The notes beneath the pieces were generated by a model. That model saw only the letters and a program-made list of their open reading frames with translations, did not search any database and was not told where the DNA came from. This document shows, in pieces, positions 17,442-26,268 of a DNA stretch of 64,000 nt. The position numbers were made by a program, and so were the translations under genes. Every line of letters begins with the position of its first letter. Position 1 is the first letter of the stretch. Origin of the DNA: Mycolicibacterium parafortuitum (GTDB lineage: Bacteria > Actinomycetota > Actinomycetes > Mycobacteriales > Mycobacteriaceae); assembly GCF_002086815.1 (NCBI RefSeq), contig NZ_MVID01000020.1, positions 56,053 to 120,052 on the forward strand, given 5' to 3'.

Positions 17442-18944
17442 TTAAGCCGCGTGGTCTTCGGGTGGTGCGGGGCCGCCGGGTTCGCCGGGGGTGTCGGGCG
17501 GTTGCACGGTATCGGGCTCGGCGTCACGGATTGGCTCGCCGTCGTCGGGTTCGGCGGCCGCACTGCCGTTTTCGGGTTCCTCGGGTGGGTGTAGTAGCCG
17601 TTCGGGGCGGTGGTGGGTGTTGACGCGGGTTTGGCCGGTGTCGAGGTGTTCGGGTGGGATCCATTCGACCTCGCCACGGGTGTTCATCTGGGTGGTCCAG
17701 GCGGTGGGGTCGTCGTTGTTGACGCTGCGGTTGTCGGCCGGGCAGGCCAGGCCGAGGTCGTCGACGTTGGTCAGACCGCCGCGGGCCCAGTCGTTGACGA
17801 CGTGGTGGACCTGGGTGCCGTAGGCGCCGACGGGGCAGCATGGCTTGGTGCAGCCGCCGTCGCGGGCGATCAACATGATGCGTTGTTCTGGGGTGGCGAT
17901 GCGTTTGGTGCGGAACAGATCCAGCGCCGACCCGGTGGCCTTGTCGAACACCGCGAGGTAGTGGTTGGCGTGTCCGGCCATGCGGATGACGTCTTTGATG
18001 GGCATTCTGGTGCCGCCGCCGGTGGTGCCGACCCCGGCACGCGATTCCAGGTCTTGCAGTGTGGTGCGGATGATGATCGACACCGGCAGCCCGTTGAGTT
18101 GGCCGAGTTCGCCGCTCATCAACGCGATGCGCCCGACGGCGATCAGCGCATCATGTTGGCGCTGGGCCAGGCTGCGATCGTCGCCGTCGATCTGCGCCTG
18201 CGACGGCGTGCCGCTGGTGCAGGGTTGTGGGTCGGCGGGGTTGCACATGCCTGGGGCGGCGTATTTGGCGAAGATCGCTTCCCAGACTGCGCGGGCTTCG
18301 GGGGTGAGGTGTCCGGTGATCGCGCTCATCGCATCGAGGCCTTGGTTACCGAGCGAGACACCGCGGCGGCGGGCGCGTTCGGTGTCATCGGGTTCGGGGC
18401 CGTCCTGATCCAACAGAAACAGGGTCAGTTCGGCGGCGTCCTTCACCTCCTTCGGCCCGACCCCGACCGCGGTGCGCACCAGGTCGACCTCGAACTGCTC
18501 GCGGGTCACCGCATCCACCCAAGAGGGCAGCTTGTCGACCACTTTGCGGATGACCTCCACATGCTCGGGATTGATCAACCCCCTCGACTGAGCAACCGCC
18601 GTCGCGGGAAGCAGCGGCGGCAGCACCGGCCCGCTCACCGAGGGCCGCGGCGCCAACACCGCAGCCTCGGTCAGGCGCCGGTTGGCCTCACTTGCGGAGA
18701 TGCGCCACCGGATCCGCAGCACGTCTTTCCAGGACTTCGCGCCCATCTCCCGGGCGGTGGTTTCGGTCTGCAGCCGCGCCAACAATCGATGACCGATCCC
18801 CGGCTGCTGACACCCCAGGGCTTCGAGCTCGTCCATCACCTCGACGAGTTCATCGCGGGTCAGCAGGTCCAGATCACAGGCTGCGACGGTGTCAAAGGCG
18901 GCGCGCAGCGCGCTGACCGCGTCCTGCAACTCCGCCCTCGACAT
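17442..18944 (-). CDS. DUF222/HNH endonuclease domain protein (13E12 repeat family)
   Basis: A 500-residue protein of the multicopy mycobacterial 13E12/DUF222 family. The N-terminal two thirds is the helical DUF222 region (starting near VAACDLDLLTRDELVEVMDE). A C-terminal HNH-type nuclease motif follows: CTKPCCPVGAYGTQVHHV then NVDDLGLACPADNRSVN, carrying the expected cysteines, His-His and Asn. The last 70 residues are Pro/Glu rich and probably disordered. The family is widespread and often duplicated in mycobacteria and associated with repetitive DNA; its role is not established. Here it sits between the PKS and mbtA, as if inserted into the siderophore region. ATG at 18944. Confidence 0.85.
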   Translation of the reverse strand: MSRAELQDAVSALRAAFDTVAACDLDLLTRDELVEVMDELEALGCQQPGIGHRLLARLQTETTAREMGAKSWKDVLRIRWRISASEANRRLTEAAVLAPRPSVSGPVLPPLLPATAVAQSRGLINPEHVEVIRKVVDKLPSWVDAVTREQFEVDLVRTAVGVGPKEVKDAAELTLFLLDQDGPEPDDTERARRRGVSLGNQGLDAMSAITGHLTPEARAVWEAIFAKYAAPGMCNPADPQPCTSGTPSQAQIDGDDRSLAQRQHDALIAVGRIALMSGELGQLNGLPVSIIIRTTLQDLESRAGVGTTGGGTRMPIKDVIRMAGHANHYLAVFDKATGSALDLFRTKRIATPEQRIMLIARDGGCTKPCCPVGAYGTQVHHVVNDWARGGLTNVDDLGLACPADNRSVNNDDPTAWTTQMNTRGEVEWIPPEHLDTGQTRVNTHHRPERLLHPPEEPENGSAAAEPDDGEPIRDAEPDTVQPPDTPGEPGGPAPPEDHAA

Positions 18945-18991
18945 GCTTCGAACATACGTGCGACCACCGACAAATCCCGGCGTGAAAGTCG

Positions 18992-20662
18992 CTATTGAGG
19001 CGAGCTCAGCCGCGCGACCAACGCCTTCTTGTCGACCTTGCCCACCGCGGTCGTCGGCAGCGACGGAAGCGGCGCCAGCACGTCGGGGCGCGCGTGTGTG
19101 GACGCGCCCCGATCGTCGAGGAACGCGTTCAACTCGGCCAGTGAGATCGGCTTTCCTCGGAAAACCACTGCGGCACAGATCTTCTCGCCCAGGTACTCAT
19201 CCGGAAGTGCGACTGCGGCGGCCGCGTAGATCGCCGGGTGGGTGTGCAGGTGATCCTCGAGGTCGGTCGCCGACACCGTCTCGCCACCGCGGTGGATCAC
19301 GTCCTTGATCCGGCCGACCACCTCCACGTATCCCGCGCGCGGACCGTCGGCGAAGATGCGCACCCGGTCCCCGCTGCGGTAGAAGCCGTCGGGGGAGAAC
19401 GACCGCGCGTTCGCCTCGTCGTCGCGGTAGTAGCCGTTGAGCGTGTAGGGGCCCCGCACCAGTAGCTCGCCCTCCTCGCCCGGTGCCACTTCGTCGCCGT
19501 TCTCGTCCACGACGCGCATCTCGTCGTGCGGCGACATCGGCCGGCCCTGCGTGTGCACCACCACGTCCTCGGGGTCGCCGGGCCGGGTGAAGTTCAGCAT
19601 GCCCTCGGCCATCCCGAAGATCTGCGACATCCCCGGCGTCAGCCGCTCCAGGATGAACCGCGCGTCCTCGGGGCTCATCCGTGAGCCGCCGACCTGAACG
19701 AACCGCAACGACGTCGGCAGTACCGGCTCCCATTCGCACGCCTGGGCCCACAGCTTTGCCAGAGCGTTGACGAGACCGGTCACGGTGATCCGGTACTTGT
19801 CGATCAGCGCGAACGCGTTCTCTGGGCTCGGGTCTGCGGTGAACACGGTGGTCGCGCCGACGGTCATCGAGCCGAGCATGCCGGGGCACCCGAGCGGGAA
19901 GTTGTGCCCGGCGGGCAGTGCGACGAGGTACGCGTCGCGGTCGGTCATCTCGCACGCCTGCGCACACGCCACCGAGGTGTAGACGTAGTCGTCGTGGGTT
20001 CGGGCGATCAGCTTCGGAAGCCCGGTGGTGCCGCCCGACACCAACAGCAACGCGGGCAGCGATGTATTCACCGGCGGTGGCTCGGCCAGAGTGCCGGAGA
20101 ACCCGACGATCGATGACCACGGCACATACGGGCCGGCCTCCCCGTCGACGATCACGTGGCGCAGCGCCGGATGCCCGGCGACCAGCTGCGTGGCCATCTC
20201 CCGATAGTCGAACCCCGCCGCCTTGTCCGGCACGATCAGTGCGACGGCATCGCTGATCTGGGCGAAGTGCCCCAGCTCGGCGGTGCGGTGCCCGGGCAGG
20301 CACATCACCGGTACGGCACCGGCGCGCAGCAGGCCGAAGAACGCGATAGCGAACTGGCACGAATTCGGCAGCTGCAAGAGCACCCGGTCGCCGGCAGCAA
20401 TGCCGAGGTCGACGAATCCGGCGGCAACCCGGTCGGCGAGCGCATCGAGTTCGGCGAACGTGTACGAGCTCTGCGCGTCGACGATCGCCGGCTTGTCAGG
20501 CCTCGCCGCGGCGGCCTCGGACAGGATCGAGTCCAGTCGCCGTCCCGTCCAGTAGCCCGCGCGGCGGTACTCCTCGGCGCGCTCGGCCGGGAACGGAACG
20601 AAACCGACAGCCAGGTCACGGGACAAGCCCTTGTCGCGGTCAGGCAGGAATGCCGTACTCAT
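18992..20662 (-). CDS. mbtA: Salicyl-AMP ligase MbtA (aryl acid activation for mycobactin)
   Basis: A 556-residue adenylate-forming enzyme that activates the aryl acid as acyl-AMP and loads it on the aryl carrier domain of MbtB. The phosphate-binding loop is LLVSGGTTGLPK, the aryl-acid pocket motif is GHNFPLGCPG, and the A7-type motif is FYRSGDRVRI. The pocket Cys after PLG is the residue that distinguishes salicylate enzymes from 2,3-dihydroxybenzoate enzymes (Ser) in this family. The length is close to M. tuberculosis MbtA (565). It is transcribed away from mbtB from a shared 113-base region holding iron-box-like sequence. In this organism the natural substrate may be 6-methylsalicylate, supplied by the nearby PKS. 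ATG 20662. Confidence 0.93.
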   Translation of the reverse strand: MSTAFLPDRDKGLSRDLAVGFVPFPAERAEEYRRAGYWTGRRLDSILSEAAAARPDKPAIVDAQSSYTFAELDALADRVAAGFVDLGIAAGDRVLLQLPNSCQFAIAFFGLLRAGAVPVMCLPGHRTAELGHFAQISDAVALIVPDKAAGFDYREMATQLVAGHPALRHVIVDGEAGPYVPWSSIVGFSGTLAEPPPVNTSLPALLLVSGGTTGLPKLIARTHDDYVYTSVACAQACEMTDRDAYLVALPAGHNFPLGCPGMLGSMTVGATTVFTADPSPENAFALIDKYRITVTGLVNALAKLWAQACEWEPVLPTSLRFVQVGGSRMSPEDARFILERLTPGMSQIFGMAEGMLNFTRPGDPEDVVVHTQGRPMSPHDEMRVVDENGDEVAPGEEGELLVRGPYTLNGYYRDDEANARSFSPDGFYRSGDRVRIFADGPRAGYVEVVGRIKDVIHRGGETVSATDLEDHLHTHPAIYAAAAVALPDEYLGEKICAAVVFRGKPISLAELNAFLDDRGASTHARPDVLAPLPSLPTTAVGKVDKKALVARLSSPQ

Positions 20663-20726
20663 CAGTCAAATCGCCGATCTGGGTAGGAGTTCTCGGTGAA
20701 TCGAATATAGGGTAGCCTGCACGAAG

Positions 20727-20745
20727 TTAGGGCAGCCTGACTTAA
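20727..20745 (+). promoter_or_regulatory. IdeR-like iron box in the mbtA-mbtB divergent promoter
   Basis: TTAGGGCAGCCTGACTTAA matches 14 of 19 positions of the IdeR consensus by eye. A weaker, adjacent candidate (12 of 19) begins at 20707. Tandem boxes between mbtA and mbtB are established in M. tuberculosis, so iron repression of both divergent units is expected. Confidence 0.65.
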
Positions 20746-20775
20746 ATTTCGTGGTGGTCGAGGAGGTTGGTGGTT

Positions 20776-23700
20776 TTGACGTCGACGACTACGCAGTCCG
20801 TTCGCGACGAAGTCGCCGAACTGCTCGGCGTGGATCCCACCGAGCTCGACCCGCAGGCGGATCTGATCGCCTCCGGGCTCGACTCCATCCGCATGATGTC
20901 GCTGTCCGGACGCTGGCGCAGGCAGGGCATCGACGTCGGGTTCGCCGCGCTCGCCGCAAACCCGACGGTGGCCGCGTGGGCGGACCTGGTCGCCGAACGC
21001 ACCGTGCCGCCGGCCACGGAGCCGATTCCCGCCACGACCGCCGCCGCCGGCGAGACCTTCCCACTCGCGCCGATCCAGCACGCGATGTGGATCGGACGCA
21101 ACGACGATCAGCAGCTCGGCGGCGTCGCCGGGCACCTCTACATCGAGCTCGACGGTGCCGGCGTGGACCCCGTGGTCCTGCAGGACGCCGCAACCAAACT
21201 CGCCGCCCGTCACCCGATGCTCCGCGTCGAGATCCTGCCGGACGGAACCCAGCGCATCACCGACCGCGGGCTGCCGGTCACCGTGTACGACCTGCGCGAC
21301 CACGACGAGGCCGCCACCCGCGCGCGGCTCGACGAGATCCGCCAGGCCAAATCGCACCAGATGCTGCACGGCGAGGTCCTGGAGATCTCGCTGTCACTTC
21401 TCGCCGGTGGCCGGACCCGGCTGCACGTCGACATGGACATGCAGGCCTCCGACGCGGTCAGCTACCGCAACTTCATGTCCGACCTCGCCGAGTTCTACGG
21501 CGGCGCAACCCTTCCCGAACTCGGATACACCTACCGCGAATACCGGTCCGCGCTCGAGCGGACGGTGCCGGCGTCCGGGACCGATGACGACCGGCAGTGG
21601 TGGGCCGAACGGATCCCCGAGTTGCCCGAAGGTCCCGCGTTGCCTCTGGTGCCCCGCTCGGAGCAGGCCGACCCGCGCCGCGGCACCCGGCGGGTGCACA
21701 TCTTCGACGTCGCGACCCGCGATGCGCTGTTCGAAGCGGCACACCGGCGCGGTGTCACCCCGGCGATGGCGGTCGGCGCCTCGTACGCCGGCACGCTCGC
21801 ACGGTGGTCGACGAGTCGCCGATTCCTGTTGAACCTGCCCATGTTCGGCCGCGAACAGTTCCATCCCGACGTCGACAAACTGGTCGGCGACTTCACGTCG
21901 TCGTTGATGCTCGACGTGGACTTGACCGAGGCCGACACCCCGATCGCCCGCGCCCGGGCGCTGCAGGAGACGCTGCACACCACCGCGAGCCATTCGAGCT
22001 ACTCGGGCCTGTCCGTTCTGCGCGACCTGACACGCCACCACGGCACACCGGTGTTGGCGCCGATCGTCTACACCAGTGCGCTCGGTCTCGGAGATCTGTT
22101 CGCCGGCAAGGTGACCGAGTTCTTCGGCAAGCCGGTGTGGACGATCTCCCAAGGCCCCCAGGTGCTGCTCGACGCCCAGGCCACGCCGATCGCCGACGGG
22201 CTGATGATCAACTGGGACACCCGCGAGGATGCGTTCCGTCCCGGCGTCGCGGATGCGATGTTCGCTCACCACATCGCCGAGCTGGAACGGCTCGCCACCG
22301 ACGACTCCGCCTGGGATGCCGCCGATCTGCCCGCCGTGACACCGCATCAACAGGCCGCCCGCGACGCCGTCAACAGTGTCGTGGCCGCGGCGAGCGGCGA
22401 CGCGTTGCACGACGGGTTCTTCCGGCGCGCCGCCGAGCAGCCCGACGCGCCCGCGGTGCTCAGCAGCGCGGGCACCCTGACCTATGCCGAACTGCGGGAG
22501 CAGGTACTTGCTGTCGCCGCGGCGCTCGACGTCGCCGGTGTCCGACGCTCGGACACCGTTGCGGTGCTGGGGCCCAAGAACTTCGAGCAGATCATCGCGC
22601 TGCTCGCGATCTCGGCGATCGGTGCGGTCTACGTACCGGTCGGGGTGGATCATCCCGCCGAGCGCGGCTCACGGATGCTGGCCAACGCCGGCGCGAAGAT
22701 GGCGCTGGTGTGCGGTGACGAGCCGCCCACGACGATGGCCGCGCTGACCGTCGCCGAAGCGATCCGCGTCGGCCGCCGCGCCCGGGATTACGAGCGCCCG
22801 AAGGTCGACCCGTCCGAGCGTGCCTACATCCTGTTCACCTCCGGTTCCACCGGCGAGCCCAAGGGCGTCGAGATCACCCACGACGCCGCGATGAACACCG
22901 TTGAATTCATCAACGGACACTTCGAGATCGGGCCTGCGGACCGCTGCCTGGCGCTGTCGACGCTGGAATGCGACCTGTCGGTCCTCGACATCTTCGGCAT
23001 GCTGCGCGCCGGCGCCTCGATCGTCGTGGTCGACGAGGAGCACCGCCGCGATCCGGACACCTGGGCGCGGCTGATCTCCGAACACGCCGTCACCGTCCTG
23101 CATTTCATGCCGGGTTGGCTGGAGATGCTCTCGGCCGTCGACGGCGACCTGTCCTCGGTGCGCGTGGTGCCGACCGGAGGGGACTGGGTGCGGCCGGCGA
23201 TGGTGCGCGCGTTGCGCAAGCGGGCACCGCGGATGCGGTTCGCCGGACTCGGCGGCGCCACCGAGACGGCCACCCACAACACGATCTGCGAGGTCGTCGG
23301 CGACCTCCCCGACGACTGGACCTCGATCCCGCTGGGCGTGCCACTGCCGAACAACATGTGCCGGGTGGTCGGCCCCGACGGACGGGACTGCCCCGACTGG
23401 GTTCCCGGTGAACTGTGGGTCGGGGGACGCGGTGTGGCGCGCGGATACTGCGCCCGCCCGGATCTGACCGCCGAACGGTTCGTCGAGCACGACGGCATCA
23501 GGTGGTACCGGACCGGCGATCTGGTGCGGTACCGGCCCGGCGCGGTCATCGAGTTCGTCGGACGTGCCGACCACCGCATCAAGATCAGTGGATACCGGGT
23601 GGAACTCGGCGAGGTCGAGGCCGCCCTGCGTGGCCTGCCGGGAGTGGATTCCGCTGTCGCAGCGGTGGTCTCGGCCGACAGTGGCCGAGACGTGCTGGCG

Positions 23701-24228
23701 GCGCTGGTCACCGCGGACACGGCCGAGCTGGACACCCGCACGTTGGCCGAAGGGCTCGCGAACGTCGTTCCGCCGCACATGATCCCGCAGACCATCGTGG
23801 TGGTCGACCAGGTGCCCTACACGGTCGGCGGCAAGATCGACCGGACCGCGGTCGCCGCTGCGCTCAAGGACGCAGGCGCGAGCACCGCGGTGGCCTACCG
23901 TGCCCCGGCGACGGCGCTGGAGGCCGCGCTGTGCTCGATCGTCGGCTCGGTGCTCGACAGCGAGCGGGTCGGCGTCGACGACGACTTCTTCTCCAGCGGC
24001 GGCGATTCGGTGCTGGCGACCCAGGCCGTCGCCAGAATCCGCGCCTGGCTGGACGCACCGTTCGTCGCTGTCGCCGACATCTTCGCCGCCCGCACCGTTT
24101 CCGCGCTGGCGGCCCGGTTGGCTGACCGGGACAGCTGCCTCGAAGAGGTCGCCGAGGTGTACCTCGACGTTGCGCAGATGGACGCCACCGAGGTGGCGGC
24201 TGCGCAGATGGACGCCGCGGCATCGTGA
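20776..24228 (+). CDS. mbtB: Phenyloxazoline synthase MbtB (non-ribosomal peptide synthetase)
   Basis: A 1150-residue NRPS. Order: aryl carrier domain (Ser37 in SGLDSIRMMS), heterocyclization domain with the DxxxxDxxS motif at residues about 221-229 (DMQASDAVS), adenylation domain about 530-1020 (LFTSGSTGEPKGVEI; YRTGDLVRYRPG), and peptidyl carrier domain (Ser1078 in SGGDSVLATQ). It joins the aryl acid to Ser/Thr and cyclises to an oxazoline. M. tuberculosis MbtB (1414 residues) also carries a thioesterase domain; here that is a separate gene directly downstream. The start is set at TTG 20776, nine bases after a perfect AGGAGG (20761-20766); GTG 20770 and TTG 20767 are closer to the site and less likely. 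The stop overlaps the next gene (GTGA). Confidence 0.92.
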   Translation: MTSTTTQSVRDEVAELLGVDPTELDPQADLIASGLDSIRMMSLSGRWRRQGIDVGFAALAANPTVAAWADLVAERTVPPATEPIPATTAAAGETFPLAPIQHAMWIGRNDDQQLGGVAGHLYIELDGAGVDPVVLQDAATKLAARHPMLRVEILPDGTQRITDRGLPVTVYDLRDHDEAATRARLDEIRQAKSHQMLHGEVLEISLSLLAGGRTRLHVDMDMQASDAVSYRNFMSDLAEFYGGATLPELGYTYREYRSALERTVPASGTDDDRQWWAERIPELPEGPALPLVPRSEQADPRRGTRRVHIFDVATRDALFEAAHRRGVTPAMAVGASYAGTLARWSTSRRFLLNLPMFGREQFHPDVDKLVGDFTSSLMLDVDLTEADTPIARARALQETLHTTASHSSYSGLSVLRDLTRHHGTPVLAPIVYTSALGLGDLFAGKVTEFFGKPVWTISQGPQVLLDAQATPIADGLMINWDTREDAFRPGVADAMFAHHIAELERLATDDSAWDAADLPAVTPHQQAARDAVNSVVAAASGDALHDGFFRRAAEQPDAPAVLSSAGTLTYAELREQVLAVAAALDVAGVRRSDTVAVLGPKNFEQIIALLAISAIGAVYVPVGVDHPAERGSRMLANAGAKMALVCGDEPPTTMAALTVAEAIRVGRRARDYERPKVDPSERAYILFTSGSTGEPKGVEITHDAAMNTVEFINGHFEIGPADRCLALSTLECDLSVLDIFGMLRAGASIVVVDEEHRRDPDTWARLISEHAVTVLHFMPGWLEMLSAVDGDLSSVRVVPTGGDWVRPAMVRALRKRAPRMRFAGLGGATETATHNTICEVVGDLPDDWTSIPLGVPLPNNMCRVVGPDGRDCPDWVPGELWVGGRGVARGYCARPDLTAERFVEHDGIRWYRTGDLVRYRPGAVIEFVGRADHRIKISGYRVELGEVEAALRGLPGVDSAVAAVVSADSGRDVLAALVTADTAELDTRTLAEGLANVVPPHMIPQTIVVVDQVPYTVGGKIDRTAVAAALKDAGASTAVAYRAPATALEAALCSIVGSVLDSERVGVDDDFFSSGGDSVLATQAVARIRAWLDAPFVAVADIFAARTVSALAARLADRDSCLEEVAEVYLDVAQMDATEVAAAQMDAAAS

Positions 24229-24968
24229 GCGCTCCGCTGACCGTGAAGCCGTGGATCAAACGGTTCCCCGCCGTCGGACGGGCGAGTTCGGGCCCCATCC
24301 TGGTCTTCCCGCACGCCGGTGGTGCCGCCGCCACCTACCGCGGCCTGGCCACGGCGTTGTCCGCGAGCGGCCTCGACGCGTACGTGATGCAGTACCCGCA
24401 GCGCGCCGAACGTCTCACCCACCCGGCGACGGCCACGGTCGAAGAACTCGCGCAGGACCTGTTCGACGCCGCCGACTGGTCCGTGCTCGGCGAACTGCAA
24501 CTGTTCGGGCACTGCCTGGGCGCGGTGGTGGCGTTCGAGTTCGCCAGGATCGCCGAAGCCCGCGGCGTCGACGTGCGGCGACTGTGGGTGTCGGCCAGTG
24601 AGGCGCCGTCCGCGGTGGCCGCATCGCCCCGGCTGCCGACCGAGGACCGCGAAATCCTCGCGCACATGCTCGATCTCGGCGGCACCGATGCCCGACTGCT
24701 CGCCGACGAGGATTTCGTCGAGCTGCTGTTGATGGCCGTGCGCGCCGACTACGAGGCCTTCAACCGCTACTCGGCCGCCCCGGACGTGAAGATCCGCGCC
24801 GACATCCACACCCTCGGCGCCCACAGCGACCACCGCATCGCGCCGGACATGCTGAACCGGTGGCAAGCCCACACCGGCGGCGCGTTCGCGCGGGACCTGT
24901 TCGACGGCGGCCACTTCTACATCACCGAACTCGCCGGGCCCGTGGCAGAGCTGATCCATGGCCGTTAG
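24225..24968 (+). CDS. mbtT: Stand-alone thioesterase of the mycobactin cluster
   Basis: A 247-residue alpha/beta-hydrolase of the type II thioesterase family, whose members clear misprimed carrier domains or release products. The N-terminal VFPHAGGAAATYRGL motif is typical. The nucleophile elbow reads FGHCLGA, placing Cys97 where these enzymes usually have Ser; the later HSDH and GGHFYI supply the Asp and His. It starts at GTG 24225, overlapping the mbtB stop, and ends 11 bases inside mbtC. It replaces the thioesterase domain fused to MbtB in M. tuberculosis; several rapid growers have it as a separate mbtT. The Cys nucleophile is worth checking in relatives. Confidence 0.85.
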   Translation: MSAPLTVKPWIKRFPAVGRASSGPILVFPHAGGAAATYRGLATALSASGLDAYVMQYPQRAERLTHPATATVEELAQDLFDAADWSVLGELQLFGHCLGAVVAFEFARIAEARGVDVRRLWVSASEAPSAVAASPRLPTEDREILAHMLDLGGTDARLLADEDFVELLLMAVRADYEAFNRYSAAPDVKIRADIHTLGAHSDHRIAPDMLNRWQAHTGGAFARDLFDGGHFYITELAGPVAELIHGR

Positions 24969-26268
24969 CGCCGACGACCCGGTCGTCATCGTGGGCATGG
25001 CCCTGGAGGCACCCGGGGGTATCGACACCGCCGACGAATACTGGGCGATGCTCGCCGAGGAGCGCGAGGTGCTCGGCCCGTTCCCGACCGACCGCGGCTG
25101 GCGAGTGCAGGAGTTGCTCGACGGCTCACGCCGCGAGGGCTTCAAACGCATTCACGATCTGGGGGGATTCCTCACCGGCGCCGCGACATTCGACCCCGAG
25201 TTCTTCGGTATCTCACCGCGGGAAGCCGTCGCGATCGACCCGCAGCAGCGGGTCGCCCTGCGGGTGGGCTGGCGGGCCCTGGAGAACGCCGGCATCAACC
25301 CCGACACCGTGGCCGGAGAAGACGTCGGATGCTACGTCGGCGCCTCGTACCTCGGCTATGGCGGTGATCTCGCCGAATACTCGGCCTACAGCGGGCATCT
25401 GCTCACCGGCACCACGCTCGGCGCGATCTCCGGGCGCATCGCCTACGTCCTGGGGCTGGGCGGACCCGCGCTGACGATCGACGCGTCCTGCACCGGCGGG
25501 CTCGCCGCGCTGCACGTCGCGGTCACCGCGGTGCGCGGCGGCGATTGCGACATCGCGCTGACCGGCGGGGTCTGCGTGCTCGGCTCGCCCGGCTACTTCG
25601 TCGAATTCTCCAAGCAGCACGCGCTGTCCGACGACGGGCACTGCCGCCCGTACAGCGCGCACGCCAGCGGCACGGTGTGGGCCGAGGGGGCGGCGATGTT
25701 CGTGCTGGCCCGCCGCTCGGTGGCCGACCGGCACGGATACCCGGTACTGGCCGAGGTGCTGGCCAGCGGTGTGAACTCCGACGGCCGCACCAGGGGCATG
25801 ACCGCGCCGAGCGGGGACGCCCAAGCCCGGCTGTTCCGGCGCGTGCTCGACGCCTCCGGCGCGCAGCCCGAGGAGATCGGCATGATCGAGGGCCACGGCA
25901 CCGGCACCCGGCTCGGCGACCGCACCGAACTGCATTCACTCGCAGCGACCTACGGCGCGACCCGCCCCGGACACGGCGGTGTGCTCGGCTCGGTCAAGTC
26001 GAACATCGGGCACGCCCAGTCCGCCGCCGGGCCGCTCGGCCTTGCCAAGATCCTGGTCGCCGCCGAACACCGCGCGATCCCGAGGAGCCTGCACACCGAC
26101 GAGCCGAGCCGCGAGATCGACTGGGATAACCAGGGACTGCGGCTGGCCACCAAGCTGACCGAATGGCCCGAGATCGGAGGACGACGGCTGGCCGCGGTGT
26201 CGGCGTTCGGGATGAGCGGCGCCAACGCGCACGCGATCGTCGCAGTCCCCGCCGGAGGGGCGCCGTGA
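24958..26268 (+). CDS. mbtC: Polyketide synthase ketosynthase MbtC
   Basis: A 436-residue stand-alone beta-ketoacyl synthase. Active Cys178 lies in TIDASCTGGLAALH; the two catalytic histidines are in EGHGTGTRLGD and KSNIGHAQSAAG. It has no AT, KR or ACP of its own, so it works with MbtD, which carries those domains. Together they make the short beta-hydroxy acyl unit that links the two lysine parts of mycobactin. The length matches M. tuberculosis MbtC (444). ATG 24958 lies inside the end of mbtT, and its TGA overlaps the mbtD ATG, so the split PKS is translationally coupled. Confidence 0.93.
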   Translation: MAVSADDPVVIVGMALEAPGGIDTADEYWAMLAEEREVLGPFPTDRGWRVQELLDGSRREGFKRIHDLGGFLTGAATFDPEFFGISPREAVAIDPQQRVALRVGWRALENAGINPDTVAGEDVGCYVGASYLGYGGDLAEYSAYSGHLLTGTTLGAISGRIAYVLGLGGPALTIDASCTGGLAALHVAVTAVRGGDCDIALTGGVCVLGSPGYFVEFSKQHALSDDGHCRPYSAHASGTVWAEGAAMFVLARRSVADRHGYPVLAEVLASGVNSDGRTRGMTAPSGDAQARLFRRVLDASGAQPEEIGMIEGHGTGTRLGDRTELHSLAATYGATRPGHGGVLGSVKSNIGHAQSAAGPLGLAKILVAAEHRAIPRSLHTDEPSREIDWDNQGLRLATKLTEWPEIGGRRLAAVSAFGMSGANAHAIVAVPAGGAP

